A stretch of 64,000 nt of DNA from Ligustrum vulgare. Its lineage: Eukaryota > Streptophyta > Magnoliopsida > Lamiales > Oleaceae. Position 1 is the first letter of the stretch; every line of letters begins with the position of its first letter. The stretch spans positions 19,839,352 through 19,903,351 of the forward strand of contig OY743171.1 of assembly GCA_963555705.1 (NCBI GenBank). Direction: 5' to 3'. This document shows, piece after piece, positions 44,341 through 54,045 of this stretch. The notes under the pieces were generated by a model. It ran no database searches. It was not told the origin of the DNA and saw only the letters and a program-made list of their open reading frames with translations. The translations under genes and the position numbers were made by a program.

Positions 44341-44940
44341 ATGGAAGGATCAAAACTTCGACATATCAAAACTATCTGTGTATTTTGTGGATCAAAAGTA
44401 GGAAAAGAATTTGGGTATCTAGAAGCCGCCGTGGATTTAGGAAATAAGTTGGGAGAGAAAGGTATCAATCTAGTATATGGAGGGGGCAGCAGTGGATTGA
44501 TGGGTTGTGTTTCACAATCCGCTCAAGCAGAGAAATCAAGAGTGATAGGTGTTATACCTGTTCCTTTAGTTGATATTGCAGGAAAAACACTAGGGCATGA
44601 AGTACAGACGTTATCTATCCATGAACGCATAACTTGCATGTTATATGGTTCTGATGCCTTCATAGCCCTACCCGGAGGTTTTGGTACTTTAGAAGAAATC
44701 TTTAATATTACCTCATGGGCTCAACTAGATCTACATACCAAACCTATTGGGCTTTTAAATGTTAACAATTTCTTTGATGGTTTGCTAACATTTATTAATT
44801 ATGCTGTGGAACAGGGATTCATCTCTCCATTTTCTAGGAGAATCCTTACTTCTGCTCCTACTATCGAGGAACTGCTGGATAAGTTGCAATCATATATTCC
44901 AATACAAGATCCAGCAGGAGTTAAGATAGATTGGTCGTAA
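44341..44940 (+). CDS. LOG-family phosphoribohydrolase, copy 2, truncated C-terminus
   Basis: The frame encodes 199 residues, about 90% identical by eye to copy 1. It has the LVYGGGSSGLMG loop, PGGFGTLEE and TSWAQL. As in copy 1, the motif reads IHERITCM, lacking the lysine found in typical LOG proteins. The stop at 44938-44940 (TAA) replaces the CAA of copy 1, removing the last 18 residues. The alignment continues beyond it (GRGIKRKWS). The catalytic fold should be complete without this tail, so the protein may still work. It lies about 260 bp downstream of the NABP-like gene in the same orientation, antisense to element C. Confidence 0.8.
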   Translation: MEGSKLRHIKTICVFCGSKVGKEFGYLEAAVDLGNKLGEKGINLVYGGGSSGLMGCVSQSAQAEKSRVIGVIPVPLVDIAGKTLGHEVQTLSIHERITCMLYGSDAFIALPGGFGTLEEIFNITSWAQLDLHTKPIGLLNVNNFFDGLLTFINYAVEQGFISPFSRRILTSAPTIEELLDKLQSYIPIQDPAGVKIDWS

Positions 44941-45008
44941 GGAAGGGGAATCAAGCGAAAATGGAGTTCGGTTAACGTAAATTTATCTTTGTGAATCCTA
45001 GAATAGTT

Positions 45009-45207
45009 GGTGGTAGAGTACGGAGTATTCTCACTCTTGAGACACACCATAAATTTCTAGAATTTTATCAATGTTTAATCTTGTGTACCTCAAATATTTA
45101 AAGTGGTGAGTATGGAGTATTCTTACTCTTTAAACACACATTTTTCTTTATTTCTCAAAAGATCAGAGGTGGTAGGATACGGCTACTCCCAAAACACATC
45201 TCTAATT
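45009..45207 (+). repeat. Triple hairpin repeat downstream of LOG copy 2
   Basis: Three units at about 45009, 45105 and 45166 share GGTGGTAG..TACGGAGTATTC, then ACTCTT.A.ACACAC. They are the counterpart of 22350-22560. Order and spacing are kept despite point changes. Confidence 0.6.
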
Positions 45208-45260
45208 TTGAAGATCATAAATGTTTCACCCTTTTATATTTTGCATGAATGACTCGTTTA

Positions 45261-45610
45261 TGCTTCTTTAGGAGCAATAATAATCATATCATTTCAGTAT
45301 GTTTAGATGATAATTTTTACTTCTTCTGGAGTAAATATGTACTTCTTCTGGAATACATAAGTGCTCGTGCAAGAACTTTTCCAGATATTTATCATCTAAT
45401 ATTCATCTCATAATACTGATGAGATTATTTTCACATTAGTCATATCCGTGCTATCATGTGATATTATCTTATCATACATCAACATTCTCTTGTTGAATAA
45501 TTTTCATCCACCCTTTCAAATACAGATATTGGTAACTTCTGGTACCATTGGATAAAATATTTTTATCAACATTTACCAACTTTTTGGTAATGATAACTTC
45601 TGGTATCATT
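45261..45610. repeat. Array of hairpins with CTTCTGG loops, right part
   Basis: The same pattern continues beyond the LOG gene. TGCT-TCTTTAGG-AGCA is at 45261, TTTACT-TCTTCTGG-AGTAAA at 45316, GTACTTCTTCTGGAATAC at 45339, GGTA-ACTTCTGG-TACC at 45531 and ATGATA-ACTTCTGG-TATCAT at 45591. Confidence 0.65.
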
Positions 45611-45769
45611 TGATGAAGTATCAAATAACAATAATATTGTATATTTATTAACAATAATAATACTGGGTTATACCACCACGTATATATGTTGACAACATCC
45701 TCTAATATGTTAGAATTAACCAACTGAGGTGTTTCTGAAATAATATAAAGTATTCCATATATTCAATTG

Positions 45770-45840
45770 ATAAACCGACCATATAGGCAGTGTCAACATA
45801 ATGAAAAACCGACCATATAGGCGGTGTCAACATAATGAAA
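45770..45840. repeat. 35-bp tandem repeat
   Basis: Two units of AACCGACCATATAGGC.GTGTCAACATAATGAAA lie head to tail. Looser repeats follow (ATCCAGTCAAGGTA, CAATCCGTTACGATA at 45880-45985). Confidence 0.7.
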
Positions 45841-46199
45841 TAATTACCTTTCACGACTGAGCGAGTCATATCTTCAAATCCAGTCAAGGTATTCATAATA
45901 GTCCAATCCGTTACGATAATAAATCATATCCAGTTAAGGTATAAATCCAGTCCATAATAACTCAATCCATCACGGTATGACAACTATTATGTTACTTTTA
46001 AATCTTTTAATTTATCGTATTGATCACATAGTAGTGTTAAATAATTTAGAATATATATTTTATTAACACTTATCATCATATAATTAATAATGATTAATCA
46101 AATTCGTTAAATCACGATTAATATATTTTAACGTATCATCAAGGGAAAAATCATCCATATTTTAATATATTGATCATATGGATAAATCGAAACCGTCAA

Positions 46200-46760
46200 T
46201 AGGTTTGAAATTTAATTTAGAACAAACTTACTTTTGGTCCGAAATTCAAAATCTCACCGGAATTGCCGTAAAAATAGTTTTTACGACGCCGCCACGTTCG
46301 ACCACCGGAAAATGTCCAAAACTGCACCAAATAGAAAAGTAAGACTATAGAAAAATCAAGAACATCGATATGAACAAATTTCCTGTTGACGTCGTCGCTT
46401 GATTCTGCCACACGCGCCCTCACGTGCCTCCGCGACATCTGCGTGTGGGCCTCACGCACCGCCGCGCCGGTGACTCCACCATCGACACGCACCGGTGCCG
46501 GAGGATTGTCCCGTCTCCTTCGTCATGGATCTGTTGTCCGATCATCGTTTGGATTTACGGTTTGGCGTGAATTTGCTTTGAAAGTTTCGGTTTTTTCAAA
46601 TTTTCTTCTTCGGTCGATATCTTCTGTTTTAGCCGTCGGATCATCACCAAGTTTTAGGCGACTCTTCTCCTCGACAAGCCCGTTCTGATGGAGGTGGCTG
46701 ATCTTCGATCGGATATCTGGATCAGCTGAAATCATTCTTTTCAGTTCGAGAGAAAAGGAA
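46200..46760 (-). other. GC-richer internal segment near the 5' end of element C
   Basis: It contrasts with its AT-rich surroundings (CACGCGCCCTCACGTGCC and similar). Open frames exist on both strands (46217-46492 minus, 46386-46688 plus, 46523-46735 minus) but none shows a recognisable Gag motif. Its position just inside the primer site would fit a leader or relic gag, or captured host DNA. Confidence 0.3.
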
Positions 46761-46857
46761 ACATTGATTAGTAATAATCAGGTTTCTGATATAGAGGTGC
46801 ATCATTTAGATGCAACTGTAGAGTATACTCCCATTATATTACTCAATTGGCTAGAGA

Positions 46858-46870
46858 CTCGTGCTGATAA
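46858..46870 (-). other. Primer binding site of element C
   Basis: TTATCAGCACGAG on the minus strand follows the 5' LTR after a short spacer. It is a primer site used by some plant Copia lineages and differs from that of element B. Confidence 0.6.
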
Positions 46871-46877
46871 CGTGTTA

Positions 46878-47039
46878 TGAAACAATAGAGAATAAGAGAG
46901 AACTTCTCATTAGGAATGTTTCTAATGAAATGAAATGGCTCCTATTTATAGGAGGGAACAATGACACAATCGTAATATATAAAGTTTACAGGGGTATAAT
47001 GGTAATGTCATTCACATATTTATATATATATTTATAACA
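46878..47039 (-). repeat. 5' LTR of element C
   Basis: It is 162 bp, matching 40865-41037 closely. The LTR ends in CA on the minus strand and is followed by TAACACG and the primer site. Confidence 0.8.
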
Positions 47040-47845
47040 GTATCTTGGTATTGTATCTATTAGAAATTAAATGAATTTTTGTTGCCCACCTCCCACTTTC
47101 CAGATACTATGTGTGCCCCTTTCACACACTGTTTGTCCACCTAATTCATTCTTGTTATTGCGAGTTCCTCCAGCCTTTTTTTCTTTCCCAGCATACTTGG
47201 TCTTCAACATAAACAAATGAAACCAACATTAGACATATATAGCATCCACAAAACTCTTAAGGGCATCTCCAACCCAACTGTAAAATAGAGTGGAACTTCA
47301 AAATGGAGTGAATTTTCTCCTCCAATCGGGACGCCATTCTTGACTGCAAAATGAAGTTTGCTACAGTGGCGTGCCATATATGGCGTGCCACTGTAGCAGA
47401 CGGTATAAAAATTGGGGCAACTATGCTGTTGCCCCAATTTTGTTCCAAACTTTATTTTTGTTCAATTTTGCTCCAAATATTGATTTGAATTCCAGTTTTG
47501 ACCCTTTTTTCTTTTTATTTTTCCCCCCTATTTTGAACACATAGTTATTTGATGAATATAATTCAATTTTGGTCCTAAAAAAATTATTTAGAAATTGCAT
47601 TTTAATTTATTTTGTTGTAGTAAAAACAATGGTTATTTAATCTATATTGAAATTTATTGCATTTTTGTTTCTTATTTGACCATTATTTTTACCACATAAT
47701 TAACTTATTATAAATCAAAACATTAAAATTAAATGACAACAAAATAGATTACTCAACAATACTTAGGAACATGGAACCCTAATTGGTATGGTGACATAGA
47801 CATTGAAAATTAAAATACGATGGAAGCTACTTAAAAGATAACAAT

Positions 47846-48840
47846 CTAATAATCAGGTAGATCGGATCCAGATCCTCCAAGATCGTAAAAAAAAAGACCA
47901 TATCGAGTTGCTGAACTTTCTTCACTTCTTTTCAGCATGATTCTTTTTTGTTCATTTCGAAAAGACCCTCTTAGCTCCGGATCTGCAATGGAGTTCAAGT
48001 CTTTGGCTAGAATGGTATTGTCAGAACAATATTTGGCCGATTGCATTCGAGCCCTTTGAATTTCGTAGTTTTTTAGTCTGTCCTCATTCTCCTTGCGGAT
48101 GACTTCCGCGAGCTCCTCCATAATACTTGCAATGATATTTGAGGAATCTTCTTCTTTTTTCCTTTTCCCCTTAGCTTTTTTTATCTCAATGGGTCGTTAG
48201 CTTGGACTGTCACTGGCATTGTCTTCGTTAATATCTAGAGAAAATGAAGACAATCCTTGATATGCTAATGTTGGAGAATCAGAAACTGGGGAATCCACGT
48301 GTGCCGATCTAGAGTATGTTTTCTGGCTATGAAAGTCAGGTGACTCCACTTGAACATCTTTTCCAAAATTTTCACTATCCTTAAGGATAGGCCATACGTG
48401 ATCGAATTTAAATCCTTTCTTGAATTTTTCGTCTTGGCATAACGATATTTTAGCTCGGTCTATCTACAAATTGATATGATAAATTTATTACATTAAAGTT
48501 AATTGTAACATACAAATTGAAGTTTTTGTAATAAATGCACTTACAATGTCTTGTTCGGATGCTCCACTTGGGTTTAAATTTATCACTTGACGTATGCACC
48601 CAAGTAGTTTACTAATGGATGCATTGATCAATGTGAAACAGGATTGCAATGATCTTAAAGGTCAGGACTGAGTAATATGTGTTAGTAATGAACTATTATA
48701 CTCCAACTCAACACGGCTCTAGAAACGATCTTTTGACGATTAATACCAACAATCGGGTTTTGAGAAATATCCAAATATACACGACACAAATGACTGTCTT
48801 CTTCAACATTGTATGAGGCACTCCGCTTGCTGATACTCAT
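47846..48840 (-). pseudogene. Harbinger ORF1 (Myb/SANT and NAM-associated) protein
   Basis: The minus-strand start is MSISKRSASYNVEEDSHLCRVYLDISQNPI at 48840. An intron-like gap with donor GTAAGTG lies near 48543. Exon 2 reads DRAKISLCQDEKFKKGFKFDHVWPILKD, then a stop in S*RPIEIKKAKGKRKKEE. It continues MEELAEVIRKENEDRLKNYEIQ to a normal end DLGGSGSDLPDY at 47846. The protein normally binds the element ends and carries the transposase into the nucleus. The one stop and a frameshift near 48720 indicate recent inactivation. Confidence 0.75.
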
Positions 48841-48954
48841 ATTTTTTTTTTTTTGTAATTGCTAAATGGTGATATTGTTATGGAAATGTGAATTGGAGAC
48901 TTGTGTTTTTATAAAGCGATTGATGTCTTGGATTGATTTGATAACACGATCTCA

Positions 48955-49560
48955 TCTAACGACTCAGATCTCTTGCAATCTGATTTATGGCTGGGATTGA
49001 ATTGTGATCTTCGATGTTATCCTGATATGGTAAATTATTTCATCTAATCTAACGGCTCAAATCTCATACTTTCTGATCGATGGCTGGGATTGAAATACGT
49101 AAATCAAAGTAAGCCTGACATGACAGGGATATTTAATTTAAGTTAACGGCTCAGATCTCTTGTAATCTGATCAATGGTTGGGATTTAAGTACGTAAATCA
49201 AAGTAAGCAGGACATGACAGAGATATTTAATTTAATTTGACAGCTCAGATCTCTTGTAATCTGATCAATGGCTGGGATTGAAATACGTAAATCAAAGTAA
49301 GTCTGACATGACAGAAATATTTAATTTAATCTAACGGTTCAGATCTCTCGTGATCTTATCAATGGCTGGGAGCGAATTATACAAATCAAAGCTAACCTGA
49401 CATGATATATATAAGGAATTCATTCTAACGGCTCATATCTCATGCATGTTGGTCAATGGCTAGGATTGAAGTACGCAAAACGAAGTTATCTTGAATGAAT
49501 AAGATGAAAATCTTCTCATCTAACAGCTTATATCTCCCGTAATCTGATCTACCATTGAGA
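48955..49560. repeat. Seven 94-bp tandem repeats between the Harbinger genes
   Basis: The unit begins GGCTCAGATCTCTTGTAATC and contains GATCAATGGCTGGGATTGAA, then AAATCAAAGTAAGC.TGACATG. Copies start at about 48958, 49050, 49147, 49241, 49336, 49430 and 49525 with rising divergence to the right. The block lies exactly between the divergent ORF1 and transposase starts, so it is probably part of a bidirectional promoter or a transposase-binding region. Confidence 0.75.
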
Positions 49561-49748
49561 TTGGTTCACACAAATTAACCTTATCTATGAAAATGCAATT
49601 ATAAAAGGTGAGTACCTAGTATACAATTCATCATTCATATCTAACACTTCAAAATTCATATATAAATTTTACGTCTCACAAAAAGAATTTCAACGTTGGT
49701 AGATCTTCCAATGTAAACGACAGTGTTCATGACGAAGACGAGCAGATC

Positions 49749-50853
49749 ATGAATGACCCTGAGGCACTTGAGGCCCGTCATGATGCTGTGGTTCGCATGT
49801 ATTTGAATAACAACATCCTTTTAACTGAAATGGTCGAACAGAAACAAACTCCACCAACATATGGCGGATCGATTCCTGGGCGCATTGTCATAAATTGTGA
49901 TAGAGAGTCTACCCATGAACGATTACTCCACCAAAAGATTACTGCCGTCTTTCGGATGCTGGCATATGGCATTGCGGTGGATGCAACTGATGAGTATTGC
50001 AAGATTGACTATTGAAAGTGTGAAAAGGTTTTATCGTGCAGTCGTGGAGGTATTTGGAAGCCGTTATTTGCGTTCACCCAACACTAATGACATTGCACGG
50101 CTTCTTCACGTTGGTCAACAGCGTGGTTTTCCCGAAATGCTGGGTAGTCTTGACTGTATGCATTGGAAATGGAAAAATTGTCCAATTGCATGGGCAGGCC
50201 AATATGCAGGACGGAGTGGATCACCAACCATTGTTTTAAAGGACGTAACAGATTATGATCTTTGGATATGGCGCGCATACTTTGGTATGCCAGGTTCAAA
50301 CAACGATATCAATGTTTTAGAGGCCACCCATCTATTTGCCAACCTCGCTAAAGGTATTGCTCCCCCTGCTAATTACGTCATACAAGTACGCGAATACAAT
50401 ATGGGTTACTATTTAGCTGATGATATATATCTGAAGTGGGCCACTCTCGTACAAACAATTCACGAGCCATGTGGGCCGAAGAAAAAATATTTCGCAATGA
50501 AACAAGAAAGGTGTAGAAAAGACGTTGAACGAGCATTTGGGGTTTTACAATCTATGTTCTAAACTATTGCAGGACCGTCACGATTTTGGAAGAAAAGCAT
50601 CTTACACGATATCTTGACTGCATGCATCATTATGCACAATATGATCATAGAGGATGAACGTGATGTTGAAGCACCTATTCGAGATTGGGTAGAAGTGCCG
50701 AACTCACAAGTTAAGATGGTTGTAGATGAAAATGTTCGTTTTCAAGAGTTTCTCGCTTGTCATCGTCAAATTAAGGATAAGGAGGCTCACATTGCACTCC
50801 GAAATGCTTTAATTGAACATTTGTGGGAACAACATTCAAATTTCGAAAATTAA
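49749..50853 (+). pseudogene. Harbinger transposase (DDE_Tnp_4), two frame breaks
   Basis: The protein starts near MNDPEALEARHDAVVRMYLN. The helical DNA-binding part (MLAYGIAVDATDEY, VKRFYRAVVEVFGSRYLR) follows. The catalytic core has LGSLDCMHWKWKNCP (first Asp), GMPGSNNDINVLE (second Asp) and RKDVERAFGVLQ (Glu). The C-terminus is IIMHNMIIEDERD to ALIEHLWEQHSNF. A frameshift near 50005 and a stop at 50560 (FGVLQSMF*) break the frame. All three acidic catalytic positions are still readable. It cuts and pastes the element at TWA sites with the help of ORF1. Confidence 0.85.
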
Positions 50854-51139
50854 ATTATTGAAATAAATATATTTGGTGTATTTCTCATTTTATTTTAATG
50901 ATCAAATAAATATTTCAAATAAAATAAAAATAAAAAGTATGTTCAAAAAGAAAAAGAAAAATATTATGTTTATTTGGTGTGAAATTTGAAGTTTTGGGTT
51001 GGATATGAGTTATATTATGTTTGTTTGGGGTGAAATTTGAAGTTCTGGGTTGGAGATGAGTTATGAAGATAGAGTAAGAGAAACTGCATTTTAGTGTAAA
51101 ACTGACTGCGTTTTAGAGTTTCTGGTAGAGATGGCCTTA

Positions 51140-51374
51140 GATACGAAAATATTTTACACATCTGCTACACTAAATACAACATATATGCTAACTAGAAAAC
51201 TTGTCTTGCTAATCTTACCATCTCCCAAGAGGCTGATTTTCAAAGCAGATCCGATGAATCTTTGGGAGCGTTGGTTGGTGAGACCTGGGAAGATATGATG
51301 GAACGGGGGCTCACTTTACTCATGTTGTGGGGATTGTTGGGCAGTTAGAGTATGGAGCACAGCCTATTGTACTA
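51140..51374 (+). other. MULE interior between Harbinger and right TIR
   Basis: One coding-like stretch ISQEADFQSRSDESLGALVG (about 51220-51280) followed by ETWEDMMERGL suggests another captured exon. I cannot identify it. Confidence 0.3.
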
Positions 51375-51705
51375 TCAGGTGTTGGGTTGGGTTGGAGTGG
51401 TGATGACGATAATTGGGTGGGCTGGGTAAGGGAAGAAGAAGAACATTTTTTTAATTTATTTTATTTTGTATTTTCTTCCTCATTTTCTTTTATATAATTT
51501 TAAATGTGATAATATAAAATATCTTTTTTGTTCTTTATTAAAATGGTCAATCAACAATTTATGAGTCAACTAACGGAAAATTGGTGGAGTATGACTGCAA
51601 GGATGTTTTTGGCACAAAAATGTAAAGGTGAGGATAAAATTACCAAAAAAATCAAAGGCAATGACGAATTGCACAAGAGGTATGGACATTTTGTACCAAT
51701 TACCC
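51375..51705 (-). repeat. Right terminal inverted repeat of the MULE
   Basis: This is the reverse complement of the left repeat. The open frame 51528-51722 lies inside it and is chance. Confidence 0.8.
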
Positions 51706-51714
51706 TTATTATAT

Positions 51715-52260
51715 TACAATAACTATTAAGATTTTACAAATAATATAACTAATTCATTTAATATTATCGTTAATGATAAAAAAGTCATGGTAAATATAAT
51801 CAAAATATACAAAGCCCCTATTTGGTACCATTATTTAATATTACACATAAATTCATACAAGTTTTCCTACTTTTTAACCACACATCCTGAAAATAATAAT
51901 TCAAATAATTATTTCTTCAAATAAACTCTTTATAATCAACGTCAAACATGGACATTATGTAGAAAGTTTATTCAATATTTAATTATTTATATTAGCGTAA
52001 TTACTTTAACTAGATTTTTTTACGTTATCATTAAAATTCATTTCAAACAATTTATAAAATTTACGATGCCCCTCTTTGGTACTCATTATTTCAAACATCA
52101 TATTTTTTTATTTTTTTTCAAAATTAATTTTCAACTATGCATTCTATCAATAAATTAATCTACACATAAAAAAAAATATGCTCCACTTTTTAGTTACATA
52201 TTCCTCAAAATTTACTATTACAAACAACATTATTTTGAAATAATGGGTCTCAAATAGGGG
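51715..52260. repeat. Continuation of the 39-kb AT-rich repeat family
   Basis: TTACAATAACTATTAAGATTTTAC and the following 300 bp match 39385-39480 and 39540-39960. This shows that the MULE inserted into this older repeat, or that the repeat was duplicated on both sides. Confidence 0.6.
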
Positions 52261-52309
52261 GCTGTGGATAGATCATTCTTATTTTTTGAGGCAGTAAAAA
52301 AATGTAAGG

Positions 52310-52484
52310 GTATATTTGATTGCACACATTTTTCATGTAATTCAATTCTCATGTACAACTACATAATGCACACTTTAAGCAAAAAAGGAGGAAACTTTCT
52401 CACTAATTTGGTGAGAAAATTTACATGAAATTGGAAAAGGAAAAAACATTTTCCAATTTCATGTTGTATCAAACATAACCTAAG
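52310..52484. mobile_element. MITE with strong internal hairpins
   Basis: The ends GGTATATTTGAT and ATCAAACATAACC are near-complementary. The interior has two perfect hairpins, TTCTCAC/GTGAGAA (52397-52417) and 16-bp arms ACATGAAATTGGAAAA (52423-52438 and 52449-52464). It is non-coding. Confidence 0.5.
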
Positions 52485-52695
52485 CATCTGTTTGGCAAAT
52501 CAAAAAAACATGTTTTTAAACATACAATTTTTCAAATCATTTTTTAATCATACATATTTTCTCTCTTCACTTTTCAACCGCTCGTAACATTAAAAAACAC
52601 GCTTTTGAATTCAAAACTTTTAAGAAACAAAGTTTATTATTTTCAAAAATATAACAAAAGTGGGTCCAATGTAAATTCAAAAAATGCGTGCGACT

Positions 52696-53705
52696 TGTGA
52701 CGGACCTGCCGTCCGGCACCCGAGATGCTCGCAAGCATACGGGTCAGCCTTCCCCAACACACGGGCCAGCAAGCTAATAAGTATGCATTACAGAACTTTG
52801 GAAAGGGCCCATTGATATTACCTGCAATTGCATAGGCTATGTTAGTGCACATCCTGAATAATTTGACAATGTATGATCCTTGTCGTGCCACATGAGTAGG
52901 GGAAAAACCAGGCCGTGACATGCTCCCCCACCCAATCCGCTAGCGACCCGCAGCGGTGCGCTTGCCTCGCGTCCACACATGGCCTTCCTCTTCAATTAAT
53001 CGTCCACCTCAAAGGACTTGCCAAATTCTCCACATTTACAGTACCACCCCCTAGTGAACGAGAGTCCACAGTGCCCCCTGCACCTCGTCTCGTAGTGCCC
53101 CCTGCACTTACCGACTTCGACACCAACCTTCACCCTGTGCCCTCTACACTAGTCCCTCGGTTGGACGGCACTTCTCACGGCCGCAGCTCCTCCGGCATGT
53201 CGAAGCATACTCAATGCATTGCCCTCTTTTGGTGGATTCCCCTCAATACACTGTCATGCTCAACGAAACAAACGTGCAACACGACTGCACTAACCATGCC
53301 TTTTCCTGCGCCATCCCAAAGTTTTCCTCTCTCAATTATTTAGCCTATTGACGCAGTTTCTCCATTTTGCTCTTTGGCAAAGTCACGCATTTCATGGCCC
53401 AAAACCGTTGCCAAAGAATGCACGCCATTGGTCTGCCACTCCAACAACGCACATTCCAACGGTCCCGCTCTGATACCACTTGTGACGGACCTGCCGTCCG
53501 GCACCCGAGATGCTCGCAAGCATACGGGTCAGCCTTCCCCAACACACGGGCCAGCAAGCTAATAAGTATGCATTACAGAACTTTGGAAAGGGCCCATTGA
53601 TATTACCTGCAATTGCATAGGCTATGTTAGTGCACATCCTGAATAATTTGACAATGTATGATCCTTGTCGTGCCACATGAGTAGGGGAAAAACCAGGCCG
53701 TGACA
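52696..53705 (-). mobile_element. TRIM (miniature LTR retrotransposon), apparently identical LTRs
   Basis: Two 225-bp LTRs (52696-52920 and 53481-53705) start TGTGACGG and end CCGTGACA on the plus strand. They appear identical by eye and are flanked by GACT (52692-52695, 53706-53709). The primer site TGGTATCAGAGC (minus strand, 53478-53467) and a GGGTGGGGGAGCA polypurine tract near 52922-52934 show the element is read on the minus strand. The 560-bp interior is C-rich on the plus strand and has no gag or pol. A 142-residue plus-strand frame (52915-53343) is antisense, starts in the LTR and is probably not a gene. Confidence 0.9.
53467..53478 (-). other. Primer binding site of the TRIM
   Basis: The minus strand reads TGGTATCAGAGC two bases after the LTR end, the tRNA-iMet type. 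Confidence 0.85.
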
Positions 53706-54045
53706 GACTGCTCTATACTTTACTGTTGGCGACTTGACTGATTGGCAAGGTGCTGTAGTTTGTGTCTCCAGCAAAAATAAAAATAAAAATGGGGGAATCT
53801 TAGGAGAGAATTCTTTTGACAACTATCCTTATTTAATATATTAATATAAGATTAATTTGGTTTTGGCTGTTACTTGTCAAGTATAGCTGGAACTTCATTG
53901 ATAAAACATTTTGATATTCCCACAAGTATTGATTAATTGTTTGAGCATATTTTAGTTTAATTCAATTAAATTTTAATAAATATTCAATATTGTAATATTC
54001 TTGACTTTTTATGTTCTTATCTAGCCTTTGATCTTCATCATCATA

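Larger units (their letters stand above)
40865..47039 (-). mobile_element. LTR element C, short LTRs, carries NABP-like/LOG module copy 2
   Basis: Read on the minus strand, both LTRs start TGTTATAAATATATA. The 5' LTR (47039-46878) is followed by a primer site TTATCAGCACGAG (46870-46858), and the 3' LTR (41037-40865) is preceded by the polypurine run CAAGGGGGAG. The flanks share TATC. The short LTR and this primer site fit a Copia-type, pol-less element. The internal 5.8 kb holds no protease, RT or integrase, but two genes antisense to the element, hairpin arrays and tandem repeats. Confidence 0.8.
47261..51136. mobile_element. PIF/Harbinger transposon with both genes, recently decayed
   Basis: The ends are GGGCATCTCCAACC (47261) and GGTAGAGATGGCC (ending 51136), inverted repeats of the common plant Harbinger type, flanked by TAA on the left and TTA on the right. 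The element is 3.9 kb and holds ORF1 on the minus strand, the transposase on the plus strand, and a tandem-repeat block between their starts. It inserted into the MULE at 47.26 kb. Confidence 0.85.
40064..51705. mobile_element. Mutator-like element (MULE) with about 340-bp TIRs, hit by two later elements
   Basis: The ends (AAGTAATTGG at 40064 and CCAATTACCC ending at 51705) belong to inverted repeats of about 340 bp (40064-40415 and 51375-51705). They share long stretches such as GTCCATACCT and TGACTCATAAATT. Outside is a 9-bp duplication with one mismatch, TTATCATAT (40055-40063) and TTATTATAT (51706-51714). Long TIRs with 9-bp duplications define Mutator-like elements. No MURA transposase is present. 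Removing the nested LTR element C and Harbinger leaves about 1.6 kb with gene-derived sequence, as in a Pack-MULE. Confidence 0.85.

Noticed and set aside
46217..46735. Three overlapping frames in the GC-rich part of element C, considered as Gag
   Set aside because: No capsid or zinc-knuckle motif, frames on both strands, and none is preserved in element B.
49778..50299. Minus-strand frames opposite the Harbinger transposase
   Set aside because: Shadows of the plus-strand transposase, which has all family motifs.
52915..53343. 142-residue plus-strand frame inside the TRIM
   Set aside because: It is antisense to the element, starts at the LTR edge, is Pro/Ser-rich low-complexity and has no recognisable domain.
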